Assembly: GCA_016213625.1 (NCBI GenBank)
Contig: JACQZZ010000010.1
Coordinates: 26,949-90,948, forward strand
Origin: Actinomycetota bacterium
GTDB lineage: Bacteria > Actinomycetota > Acidimicrobiia > Acidimicrobiales > Ilumatobacteraceae
DNA length: 64,000 nt
Direction of reading: 5' to 3'
In this document: piece by piece, positions 19,047 through 26,936 of the stretch
How the letters are laid out: every line of letters begins with the position of its first letter
Numbering within the stretch: position 1 is the stretch's first letter
Notes under the pieces: generated by a model
What the model saw: the letters and a program-made list of their open reading frames with translations, nothing else
Database searches by the model: none
Told to the model about the DNA's origin: nothing
Made by a program: the position numbers and the translations under genes

Positions 19047-20387
19047 TCAGGTCGCCGTGCGGATGCGGCGGCTGGCGAACACGCCGACCATCCCGAGCGC
19101 GAATGCCAGCGCGAAGTTGATCGCCAGTGCGCCGTTGATGGAGAACGACGTGCGATCGGCCACTGCCACGGTCGCACCGCCCACACCGCCCATGAGCGAG
19201 AAGCCCAATGCGTCGCCCAGCGACAGTTGGCTGCTCACCCGACCCTCCTGACCGTGGGTGGCGTAGCTCATGGTGGCGACGGTGGTGGGGTTGAACAGCA
19301 GGCCCATCCCGAAACCACCGACCGACCACGCGGCGAACGTGGCCCACAGTGGCCATCCCGGCCACAGCACCGGCATCACGAGGGCGATGCCGAGCGACAT
19401 CACCAGGAAGCCGTTGCGCACCGCGCGATCGGGACGGGTGACCGGATGCCGAGCGCGGACCCACTGCCCGATGGTCCACGACAGTGCGGCGCCGATGATG
19501 ACGAATCCCTGCACGAGCGGCCGCGCGCCGTGGATGCGATCGGCGGCGAGCGGGATGAAGCTGTCGACTCCCAGGAACGTTGCCGTGGCGACGATGCGAC
19601 AGAGCACGATCGCCGGGAACCCGATGCGTGCTGTCAGCACACCGGCCGGCAGCAGCACCCGCAACGCACGCAGCGCGACTGCGGCACCGACCACCGACAA
19701 CACGGCGGCCACCACGAGGTTGGCGGTCTGCAGGCCGGTGGCGAACACGCCGACGCCCACTGCCGCGGCCACGGCGTGTGGCAGTCGGCTCCGCTCGCGC
19801 TCGGTGGCGGTGGGGCCGAAGTGGCGCATCGGGCGAACCGAGAGCGCGGCCACGGCCACTGCGAACGGGATGATGCCGAGGAACACCCATCGCCAACCGA
19901 ACGCGTCGACCACCCAGCCCGACAGCGCCGGAGCGAAGAGGCTCGGCAACACCCACCCCGCGGACAGGATGGCGAACATCTTCGGTTGCCACTCGGTGGG
20001 GAACGCCCGGTTCACGAGTGTGTAGGCGATGGGCTGGAGGCCGCCCGTGCCGGCACCCTGCAGCACGCGGCCCACGACCACCCACACCATGGTGGGCGCG
20101 ACGGCTCCCACCACCAGTCCGATGACGAACGTGATGATCGACAGTACGTAGGGGGTTGCCGGTCCGCGACGGTCGGCCATCTCGCCGGCTGCGACCAATG
20201 CCACCATGTTCGCCAACGTGTAGACGGCGACGGCGAGGCCGTACAGCGAGTCGCCACCGAGCTCGTCGGTGATGGTGGGCATGGCGGTGACCACCGCGGT
20301 CACCTCGAACGCAACGAGCGTGACCCCGAGCACCAACCCGATCGCGAGCAGCCGCTGGCTCGCGGTCATCGGGGCGGTGGTGGCCAT
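19047..20387 (-). CDS. Major facilitator superfamily transporter
   Basis: A 446-residue inner-membrane drug/proton antiporter-like MFS protein with 12 or more hydrophobic segments. The typical N-terminal half begins LAIGLVLGVTLVAFEVTAVVTAMPTI, followed by the motif-A-like loop GEMADRRG and the GAGTGGLQPIAY region found in DHA2-type exporters. It starts 8 bp after the amidase stop, so the two form an operon on the minus strand. The cargo is unknown. Confidence 0.87.
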   Translation of the reverse strand: MATTAPMTASQRLLAIGLVLGVTLVAFEVTAVVTAMPTITDELGGDSLYGLAVAVYTLANMVALVAAGEMADRRGPATPYVLSIITFVIGLVVGAVAPTMVWVVVGRVLQGAGTGGLQPIAYTLVNRAFPTEWQPKMFAILSAGWVLPSLFAPALSGWVVDAFGWRWVFLGIIPFAVAVAALSVRPMRHFGPTATERERSRLPHAVAAAVGVGVFATGLQTANLVVAAVLSVVGAAVALRALRVLLPAGVLTARIGFPAIVLCRIVATATFLGVDSFIPLAADRIHGARPLVQGFVIIGAALSWTIGQWVRARHPVTRPDRAVRNGFLVMSLGIALVMPVLWPGWPLWATFAAWSVGGFGMGLLFNPTTVATMSYATHGQEGRVSSQLSLGDALGFSLMGGVGGATVAVADRTSFSINGALAINFALAFALGMVGVFASRRIRTAT

Positions 20388-20395
20388 ACGTGGCG

Positions 20396-21805
20396 TCAGT
20401 GGGGGCTGCCCGGAGCCACGAGGGGCCACGGGCGGTTGCGCTCGACGGTGACCGCCAGGTCGAGCAGCAGCTCCTCGGTGAAGTGCCGGCCCACCACCTG
20501 CAGCCCGATGGGCAGACCATCGAGGGTGCCGGCCGGGATGGAGATGGCCGGATTGCCGTGCAGGTTCGCGGGGAAGGTGAGGCGTCCGTTGTTGCCGGGT
20601 CCGGCCTCCACGCCGCCGAAGACGCCGGGCAACGGACCGTCGGCGTCGAACGCCACGTCGGGGTTGCTGGCGGTGATGACGAAGTCGACGCCGTCGACCG
20701 GGTCGAAGATGCGGGCCATCGCCTCGTTCACCTCCATGCGCCGCTGTTCGATCTTCGCTCGCGCCGCGGCGTCGTACTTGCCGACCGCCATCTCCATGCC
20801 GAAGCGGATCTCGGGGGTCAGGTCGTCGGCGCACTGGGGCCAGTGCTCCTTGAGCTGTGCCTCGATGGCGATGTTGCCGCTGAGCGACCAGGCGGCGCCC
20901 ATGCGCGGCATGCCGACGTCGATGCCCTCGACGCGGCGCAGTGCGCAGTCGTCCACCAGGTCCATGCCCGCGGCCTCGAGCAGCTCCCACATCATCGGTG
21001 ACACCGTGGCGTTGCCCCAGGTGGGGGCGAAGGCGACTCGGGCGCCGCGCAGGGCCTCGAGGTGCGTGCCGAGGCCGGCCTCCCACCCACTCACCTTCGG
21101 CATGCTGAGCGGGTCGCGGGCGTCGAAGCCGTTGGCCACGTCGAACCAGCGAGCCGTGTCGCGCACCGGGCGCGACCGGCAGCCCGTGGTGACCGGGTGG
21201 TTGCCCGACGTCCCCTTCGGCCCCAGCGGGATGCGGCCGATGGTGGCCTTCAGGCCGACCGTGCCGGTGAAGCCGGCAGGAATGCGGATGCTGCCACCAC
21301 CATCGCCCGCGGTGGCGAGGGTGACGATGCCGCCCGACACCGCGGCCGCGGTGCCGCCCGAGCTGCCCCCCGGCGTGCGACCGTGCTGCCAAGGGTTGTG
21401 TGTGGTGCCGTGCAGCACGGTGCGGGTGACGTTCACCCCGCCGAACTCGCTGGCAGTGGTCTGGCCGATGAGCACGGCGCCGCCGTCGTCGCGCACGCGC
21501 TGCACCATCGTGCTCGTGTGCCCTGCGATCTGATCCTTCAACGGCACCGAGGCGTGCGTGTCGGGCCAACCCTCCACGGAGTCGAGTTCCTTCACGCCGA
21601 TCGGCACACCACCGAACGGTCGCGACACGTCGGCGGCGCGTGCCGACGCGACGGCCTGCTCTCGATCGAGGAAGCAGAACGCGTTCAGATCACTGGCATC
21701 GATGGCGTCGAAGGTGGCCTGCAACTCCTCGGCCGGCGAACGGCGACCAGAGCGGAACTCATCGACGAGCGAGCAGGCGTCTCCCTGCCACGGTGTATCC
21801 CCCAT
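20396..21805 (-). CDS. Amidase signature family hydrolase
   Basis: This 469-residue enzyme carries the Ser-cisSer-Lys triad of the amidase signature family: Lys in GVKELDS (about residue 70), GRTPGGSSGGTAAAVSGG (about 143-160) and the nucleophile Ser in GDGGGSIRIPAG (about 172). Family members hydrolyse small amides or act in indole-acetamide, nylon-oligomer or Glu-tRNA chemistry. It is unlikely to be GatA because no gatC/gatB genes are adjacent. ATG 21805 follows TACCAT by 6 nt. The MFS gene follows at once. Confidence 0.87.
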   Translation of the reverse strand: MGDTPWQGDACSLVDEFRSGRRSPAEELQATFDAIDASDLNAFCFLDREQAVASARAADVSRPFGGVPIGVKELDSVEGWPDTHASVPLKDQIAGHTSTMVQRVRDDGGAVLIGQTTASEFGGVNVTRTVLHGTTHNPWQHGRTPGGSSGGTAAAVSGGIVTLATAGDGGGSIRIPAGFTGTVGLKATIGRIPLGPKGTSGNHPVTTGCRSRPVRDTARWFDVANGFDARDPLSMPKVSGWEAGLGTHLEALRGARVAFAPTWGNATVSPMMWELLEAAGMDLVDDCALRRVEGIDVGMPRMGAAWSLSGNIAIEAQLKEHWPQCADDLTPEIRFGMEMAVGKYDAAARAKIEQRRMEVNEAMARIFDPVDGVDFVITASNPDVAFDADGPLPGVFGGVEAGPGNNGRLTFPANLHGNPAISIPAGTLDGLPIGLQVVGRHFTEELLLDLAVTVERNRPWPLVAPGSPH

Positions 21806-21826
21806 GCGCGCATGGTAGGCGAACGG

Positions 21827-22096
21827 TCAGGACTTGAGCTGATCCACCGCGTCCTTGGTGGCATCGGCGGCGGTATCGGCCAGGTCGCCCGCTGCGTCGG
21901 CTGCGTCCTTGGCCGTGTCGGCGGCGGCATCGGCCAGGTCGCCGGCGGCGTCGGCGGCGGAGTCGGCGGCGGAGTCGGCGCCCTTCTTGGCCTTCTTCAG
22001 CAGGTCGTCCTTGCGTTGACGGCCGGCCTCGGTGCCGAACAGGTAGCCGGCGGCGCCGACCAGGGCGCCGATGATGAGGAGTGCGAAGACCTTCAT
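21827..22096 (-). CDS. Small membrane-anchored Ala/Asp-rich helical protein
   Basis: The 89-residue product has one N-terminal membrane segment (VFALLIIGALVGAAGYLFG), a basic patch (RQRKDDLLKKAKKG) and then a long Ala/Asp helix of repeated units such as AADAAGDLAD and AADTAKDAAD. The pattern is amphipathic and recalls YtxH or apolipoprotein-like envelope proteins. A very strong AGGAGG site lies 7 nt before the ATG, unlike its leaderless neighbours. It may coat or space the envelope; function unknown. Confidence 0.72.
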   Translation of the reverse strand: MKVFALLIIGALVGAAGYLFGTEAGRQRKDDLLKKAKKGADSAADSAADAAGDLADAAADTAKDAADAAGDLADTAADATKDAVDQLKS

Positions 22097-22161
22097 GAGG
22101 GTCCTCCTTCGTGGGGTGTCGGGTGGTGTGGAAAGGCCCGCCCGGGTCCTTGTGGCCAAGC

Positions 22162-22533
22162 CTAATCGACCGGCGACAGGGCGGTCACCAGGCCCTCGGG
22201 AGACTCCATGCTCACGATGAGCTCACGGAGGTGCACGGGGATTCCGGTGACCCTGGCCCGCGCCGGAGGGTCGATGGTGAGCGTGACCAGGCCGTCACCG
22301 GCGCCGTTCACCAGCCAGCGACCGTTCCACCCGTGTGCCCCTCGGCTGAGGAACGTGCGCGGGAGCAGCGTGGCCGAGCGGATCGAGGAACGGGGAATCG
22401 ACGCGATGAACCCCCAGCCGAGGCGCACCTCGACGGAGGCGTCCCTCACCTCCACGTGGCAGTGACGCCGTCCGAGGCCGAGCGGGGTCATGACCACCGC
22501 GCCGAGCGTGTCGAATCGAATGGGGAATCTCAT
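22162..22533 (-). CDS. Conserved hypothetical protein
   Basis: This 123-residue protein starts MRFPIRFDTLGAVVMTPLGLG and is rich in beta strands (CHVEVRDASVEVRLGWGFIASIPRSSI, DGLVTLTIDPPARARV), suggesting a small beta-sandwich or PH-like fold. No catalytic residues stand out. The ATG at 22533 is preferred over an upstream start because it leaves a divergent promoter for the thioesterase and has CACACT 6 nt upstream. I cannot assign a function. Confidence 0.6.
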   Translation of the reverse strand: MRFPIRFDTLGAVVMTPLGLGRRHCHVEVRDASVEVRLGWGFIASIPRSSIRSATLLPRTFLSRGAHGWNGRWLVNGAGDGLVTLTIDPPARARVTGIPVHLRELIVSMESPEGLVTALSPVD

Positions 22534-22611
22534 GACTCCAGTGTGCGCCGCGCGTCGACCGACGTCCTCCGTATCCGGTCTGATCGGTGCTCCACCTAGA
22601 GTCGGATCGAC

Positions 22612-23460
22612 ATGGACACCCGATCGTTCCTCGGACTGCAGCAGAGCCACAACCCCTATCGCTGGTCGATGGAGGTCACCCAGGGCCTCGCCACCTCGGG
22701 GAACTTCTTGTTCGGTGGTGCCGGTCTGGGCGCCGCGATCTCGGCGCTGGAGGGCACGAGCCTACGCGAGACGGTGTGGGCCACGGCGCAGTACCTGTCG
22801 TACGCCAAGCCGGGCGAAGTGCTCGACATCGACGTGACGCTGGCGGTGACAGGTCATCAGATGACCCAGGCCCGCGCCGTGTGTCACGTGGGCAATCGCG
22901 AGATCCTCACCGTCAATGCCGCCCTCGGCCATCGGCCACTCGACGTGTCGGGACAGTGGGAGACCATGCCCGACGTGCCCTCGCCCGACCAGTGTCCGGA
23001 GCGTCCGTTCCGCGGTCCGGTCGACGGCACCATCAACGACCGATTGGAACAGCGGCTCGCCAAGGGTCGTCCGTTCGATCTGCTCGACGGCACACCTGGC
23101 GACGGTCAGACGCTGATGTGGGCGCGCATCCCCGACGTGCTCGACGGGGTGGATGCGGCAGCGCTCGGTGTCCTCGGCGACTTCGTCCCCATGGCAGTGG
23201 GTCAGGCGCTGGGTGTGCGCGGTGGTGGCAACAGCCTCGACAACACGTTGCGAGTGGTGCACCTCGTGCCCACCGAGTGGGTGCTGCTCGACATCCGCGT
23301 GCACGCCGTGGAGCGTGGGTTCGGCCATGGCCTGGTGCAGATGTACGCCGAGGACGGCACGTTGCTGGCCACGGCCAGTCAGAGCTGCATCGTGCGATTC
23401 TGGAAAGGTGAGTTGCCGTCGGCCACCCGGCCCGACGTCGAGAAGGGGGACCACTCATGA
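22612..23460 (+). CDS. Acyl-CoA thioesterase-like protein (TesB-type)
   Basis: A 282-residue protein that fits a double hotdog thioesterase: the first half has GGAGLGAAISALEGT followed by QYLSYAKPGEVLDIDVTLAVTGHQMTQARAVC, the second VHLVPTEWVLLDIRVHAVERGFGHGLVQMYAEDGTLLATASQSC. These phrases match TesB-like and FadM-like enzymes acting on acyl-CoA. TAGAGT lies 9 nt before the ATG. Its last codon overlaps the LLM oxidoreductase start (ATGA), so both are co-translated. Confidence 0.75.
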   Translation: MDTRSFLGLQQSHNPYRWSMEVTQGLATSGNFLFGGAGLGAAISALEGTSLRETVWATAQYLSYAKPGEVLDIDVTLAVTGHQMTQARAVCHVGNREILTVNAALGHRPLDVSGQWETMPDVPSPDQCPERPFRGPVDGTINDRLEQRLAKGRPFDLLDGTPGDGQTLMWARIPDVLDGVDAAALGVLGDFVPMAVGQALGVRGGGNSLDNTLRVVHLVPTEWVLLDIRVHAVERGFGHGLVQMYAEDGTLLATASQSCIVRFWKGELPSATRPDVEKGDHS

Positions 23461-24440
23461 CCATGCCCATCCGTCCCGGAATGACCGTGCCGCTGCCCGG
23501 CCCCCTCCACAGCCATCGTGACAAGCTCGCCGAGTTGGCCGACCTGGGGTACACCGACATCTGGTCGGCCGAGAGCGATGGTGCCGACGGCTTCACCCCG
23601 CTCGCCATGGCTGCCGCCTGGGAACCGCGTCTGCGTCTCGGCACCGCGATCATTCCGGCGTACACGCGGTCGCCGGCGTGCTTCGCCCAGAGCGTGGCGT
23701 CGTTGGCCGATGCGGCACCGGGGCGCTTCGCCATCGGCATCGGCAGCAGCAGCAACGTCATCGTCGAACGCTGGAACGGCATCCCCTTCGTCGAGCCGTA
23801 CAAGAAGGTGCGCGACGTGGTGCGGTTCCTGCGCGACGCGCTCAGCGGCGAGAAGGTCGCCAAGCAGTACGACACGTTCGAGGTGAACGGCTTCAAGCTG
23901 GGTGTGCGTCCCGAGCAGACGCCGCCCATCCTCGTCGCCGCGCTGCGCGAGGGCATGCTGAGGCTCGCAGCCCGCGAAGGCGACGGCGCCATCATCAACT
24001 GGCTGTCGCCCGACGACGTACGCCAGGTCGTCCAGGTGGTGAACGACGCCGCCGGGGGAGTGGAGAAGGAGATCGTCTGCCGCATCTTCTGCTGCCCCAG
24101 CGAGAACGCCGATGCCGTGCGCGCCGCCGCCAAGTTCGCCATCGCCGCCTATCTGAACGTGCCCGTGTACGCGCAGTTCCACGACTGGTTGGGGCGTGGT
24201 GAGGTGCTGCAGCCGATGTGGGACGCGTGGAAGTCGGGCGACCGCAAGGCAGCCCTCGCCGCCATTCCCGATTCGTTGGTGGACGAGCTGGTGGTGCACG
24301 GCTCGCCCGAACAGTGCCGGGCCACCATTCAGCGCTACTTCGACAACGGTGTCACCACCACGTCGCTGGCCATCCTGCCCCTCGACCCGGAGCTGAAGCA
24401 CTGGGATGCCGTGCGCAGCCTGGCGCCCACCGCCGGCTGA
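23457..24440 (+). CDS. LLM-class flavin/F420-dependent oxidoreductase
   Basis: A 327-residue TIM-barrel enzyme of the luciferase-like monooxygenase family. Characteristic segments are DLGYTDIWSAESDGADGFTPLAMAA, RLGTAIIPAYTRSPACFAQSVASL and GRFAIGIGSSSNVIVERWNGI. In actinobacteria most such proteins use F420 rather than FMN. The ATGA overlap with the thioesterase-like gene suggests action on a shared acyl or ketone substrate. Exact reaction unknown. Confidence 0.87.
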   Translation: MTMPIRPGMTVPLPGPLHSHRDKLAELADLGYTDIWSAESDGADGFTPLAMAAAWEPRLRLGTAIIPAYTRSPACFAQSVASLADAAPGRFAIGIGSSSNVIVERWNGIPFVEPYKKVRDVVRFLRDALSGEKVAKQYDTFEVNGFKLGVRPEQTPPILVAALREGMLRLAAREGDGAIINWLSPDDVRQVVQVVNDAAGGVEKEIVCRIFCCPSENADAVRAAAKFAIAAYLNVPVYAQFHDWLGRGEVLQPMWDAWKSGDRKAALAAIPDSLVDELVVHGSPEQCRATIQRYFDNGVTTTSLAILPLDPELKHWDAVRSLAPTAG

Positions 24441-24552
24441 CCTCCACCGCCGGCCGACCTCCTCCGCCGGCCTCTGGCGCTTCCTCACTCACCGTCAGGA
24501 CTTCTTCAAGATCGATCGACGTAGAGCGAGATCCGGTGCATGATCATGTCGA

Positions 24553-24567
24553 CGAACAGATCGTTCG
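24553..24567. promoter_or_regulatory. Candidate operator before the HTH gene
   Basis: CGAAC-N5-GTTCG (24553-24567) is a short palindrome 21 bp before the start codon of an XRE-like regulator. Position suggests autoregulation; no other copy was seen in the window. Confidence 0.35.
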
Positions 24568-24588
24568 CCTGATTGGAAGGGTCCAGAC

Positions 24589-25083
24589 GTGAACACCACG
24601 GCACGTTCGAACACGCCTGCACACGACAGCATCGGCCATGCTGATGCCCTGCACCTGGCCAGCGCCCTGGTGGCGGCGCGGCGCCGATCGGGCGGTCGCG
24701 TGACCCGACTGGCCAAGCGCAGTGACGGGCGGTTCACCCGCGACGACCTTCGGGCCTACGAGCGTGGAACTCGAGCGGTGGACGCCGACACGATGCTGGC
24801 CCTGGTGCGGCTGTACGGCTGCGACCCGCGTGCCGCGCTCCCTGCTCGCCCCACGGTGAGCATCGAGCACGATCGCGTGGTGGCAGGTGGGCTGAGCGCC
24901 GAGTACGACCCTGCCGACCACACCACGGTGATGCCGGCGTACGTGCGACTGGTGCGGAAACTGCGCAAGCTTCGCGCAGAGGACGAGTTGGACCTTCGCC
25001 GCCCCGACCTGCAGGTGGTGACCACCTATTGGGCCCACACGTTGATGGACCAGGTGCAGGCCGAGGCGTCGGCGGCCTCCTGA
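24589..25083 (+). CDS. XRE-like helix-turn-helix protein
   Basis: A 164-residue protein whose N-terminal half resembles an XRE-type DNA-binding domain: LASALVAARRRSGGRVTRLAKR, then FTRDDLRAYERGTRAVDADTMLALVRLYG (about residues 20-85). The C-terminal half (about 100-164) is helical and basic (VRLVRKLRKLRAEDELDLRRPDL) and has no recognised sensor. A GGAAGG ribosome site precedes the GTG. It may repress itself through the palindrome upstream. Targets are unknown. Confidence 0.65.
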   Translation: MNTTARSNTPAHDSIGHADALHLASALVAARRRSGGRVTRLAKRSDGRFTRDDLRAYERGTRAVDADTMLALVRLYGCDPRAALPARPTVSIEHDRVVAGGLSAEYDPADHTTVMPAYVRLVRKLRKLRAEDELDLRRPDLQVVTTYWAHTLMDQVQAEASAAS

Positions 25084-25096
25084 CCACGGCGGGGCT

Positions 25097-25303
25097 TCAC
25101 GCCGCCTTGCGGCGGGTGGGGACGGCCGACGGGGCCTCGGTGCGCACCTCGGCGCGAGCGGCGAGCTGGGCCTTGATGGCGGCGATGTGCGCCAAACCGC
25201 GTTCGCGGGTGCGCTGATCCAGCCGGAACTGCAGGGGAAGACCGGTGTCTTCCAGCAGCGCCAGCTGAACGGGTTCCTGGCGGGTCTGGGTGTTCGTGTT
25301 CAT
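25097..25303 (-). CDS. Small conserved-looking protein, 68 residues
   Basis: MNTNTQTRQEPVQLALLED opens a short protein with a helical middle (RLDQRTRERGLAHIAAIKAQLAAR) and a basic tail (PTRRKAA). It has no membrane segment. CACCAT lies 6 nt before the ATG. It runs convergent to the HTH gene with a 13-bp gap. Function is not known; this coding call rests on codon use, the -10-like element and the clean fit between neighbours. Confidence 0.5.
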   Translation of the reverse strand: MNTNTQTRQEPVQLALLEDTGLPLQFRLDQRTRERGLAHIAAIKAQLAARAEVRTEAPSAVPTRRKAA

Positions 25304-25371
25304 TCCGCCATGGTGCCAAAGGGGTCTCACAGGGATACCCGGCACGCCCCGACGCCGGGGGGCGGGCCGGG

Positions 25372-26247
25372 TCAGACGACGAGCATCACCGTGGTGGCCA
25401 CCGACAACACGGCGATGGCCGCAGGCGTCGCCCAGCTCATCCAGCGCGGGAACGGCCGCCACGTGGGCGCGAGCAGCACCCAGCCACAGATGGCGCCACC
25501 GATGGCGCCACCGACGTGGCCCCCGACCGAGATGCCACTGATGGTGAAGGTGAGCACCAGGTTCAGCACCAGAGTGGTGCCGATGCCGGTGCTGAACACG
25601 TTGACGCCACGCCGGTGCAGCCCGACCGCGGCGCAGGCCATGAGGCCGAAGACCGCGCCCGACGCGCCACCCGTGAGGCCGCCGCCGTCGACGATGATGA
25701 CACCGAGCGAACCGGCGAGCAGGCTGGCGAAGTAGACGGCGGCGGTGCGGCCACTGCCGAGCGCTCGCTCGAGGAGCATGCCCAGTTGGTAGAGCAGGAG
25801 CATGTTCATGCCCACGTGGAAGAAGCCGAAGTGGATGAAGCCGGAGGTGACCAACCGGTACCACTGATCAGGTGGGATCACCCCGGTACCGTCCCAGTTG
25901 ATGACCCTGCCTTCGAGGATGGCCTTGCTGAGGCCGAGGTTGGCGTGCCACTCGGTGATGCTGCCGCGGAACGCCGCCGGGTCGGCGAGCCCCATCAGCA
26001 CGAACACCGCGACGTTGATGCCGATGAGCCCGAACGTGACCGGCGCCAACACGCGCGACGACGCCAGCTTCACGCGTGTGTTCACATCGGGTCGGGCGGC
26101 CTTCGCGCAGTCGATGCAGTGCGAACCCACCGACGCCTGCACCAGGCAGTCGGAACATGCCGGCTTGCCGCATCGGGTGCAGCTACGGCCGCCCTCGCGA
26201 TCCGGGTGTCGGTAACAGCGCGGACCGACGGGCGGCGGGAGCGACAC
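25372..26247 (-). CDS. Rhomboid intramembrane serine protease with N-terminal zinc finger
   Basis: The N-terminus (about residues 8-50) has paired Cys/His residues (CYRHPDREGGRSCTRCGKPACSDC split over two lines, then SHCIDC), a B-box-like zinc-binding module. Six or so membrane helices follow. The rhomboid dyad is visible: Ser in GGASGAVFG (about 196) and His in GGHVGGAIGG (about 244), with HFGFFHVGMNM upstream. It cleaves membrane-embedded substrates. TAGCCT lies 7 nt before the GTG. It is next to a CPBP-type protease gene. Confidence 0.9.
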   Translation of the reverse strand: MSLPPPVGPRCYRHPDREGGRSCTRCGKPACSDCLVQASVGSHCIDCAKAARPDVNTRVKLASSRVLAPVTFGLIGINVAVFVLMGLADPAAFRGSITEWHANLGLSKAILEGRVINWDGTGVIPPDQWYRLVTSGFIHFGFFHVGMNMLLLYQLGMLLERALGSGRTAAVYFASLLAGSLGVIIVDGGGLTGGASGAVFGLMACAAVGLHRRGVNVFSTGIGTTLVLNLVLTFTISGISVGGHVGGAIGGAICGWVLLAPTWRPFPRWMSWATPAAIAVLSVATTVMLVV

Positions 26248-26289
26248 GGCGAGAAGGCTACCGAGTGGCGCTGCGCTGACGGCGGTGGC

Positions 26290-26931
26290 TCAGACGAACG
26301 CCTCGTACGTGACGGCGACGAGCACCAGCACGACGATGAACCCGTTGTAGACGGTGTGGGCGCGGGTGGACTCGAGCGTGGCCTCGCGACGCGACGGGCT
26401 GCGGTGCCACGACCGCAGATACACCGCCATGAAGTACGCGCCGCCCAGCGACAGCGCGAGCGCGGCACCGATGGGAATGCCGATGATCGCGTGCACGAGG
26501 CCGAACTGGAGCACCTTGAACACCCGCCGGGGCCACGACCAGCGTTCGGCTCCGAGACGGAAGAGCCGCTCCTCGGCGTACGCGAACAACGGCAGGGCCG
26601 GCAGCAGCAGGCACATGAACACCATCGGGATGATCCACTCCCACGCCGTGCCGACGGTGGTGTCGGATGATCCGAACACCGGGTTGCCGTCGCCGCCGAA
26701 CGCGCTCCACCATCCCCAGCTCAACGCCGGCACCGACATCAACACCGTGGCCGCGGTCAACACGATGGGCAGCACGAACGGCACGGGCCACACGTGTCGC
26801 CAACGGATGCCACGCACGACATCGACCACCAGCAGCTTCCCCGACGCGCTGCGCGACGTGCGCAGGCCGGAGACGAGCCGGACTCCCATGAAGCCGAGCA
26901 CCGCGTAGGTGACGATGTCGGCGAGGCGCAT
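26290..26931 (-). CDS. CPBP-like intramembrane protease
   Basis: This 213-residue membrane protein has about five hydrophobic segments and carries the three motifs of the CPBP (Abi, Rce1-like) glutamate protease family: EERLFR (about 119-124), FGLVH (about 144-148) and HTVYN (about 192-196). Members cleave prenylated or other membrane-bound peptides, some protecting against bacteriocins. It begins 5 bp after the GGDEF gene stop, so it is cotranscribed. The motif spacing fits, but overall similarity should be confirmed. Confidence 0.68.
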   Translation of the reverse strand: MRLADIVTYAVLGFMGVRLVSGLRTSRSASGKLLVVDVVRGIRWRHVWPVPFVLPIVLTAATVLMSVPALSWGWWSAFGGDGNPVFGSSDTTVGTAWEWIIPMVFMCLLLPALPLFAYAEERLFRLGAERWSWPRRVFKVLQFGLVHAIIGIPIGAALALSLGGAYFMAVYLRSWHRSPSRREATLESTRAHTVYNGFIVVLVLVAVTYEAFV

Positions 26932-26936
26932 GGCCC

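Noticed and set aside
19047..21569. Amidase-MFS fusion or frameshift
   Set aside because: A long frame spans both, but the amidase and the transporter each have their own start, stop and complete motifs with an 8-bp gap; the extra part is an out-of-frame shadow.
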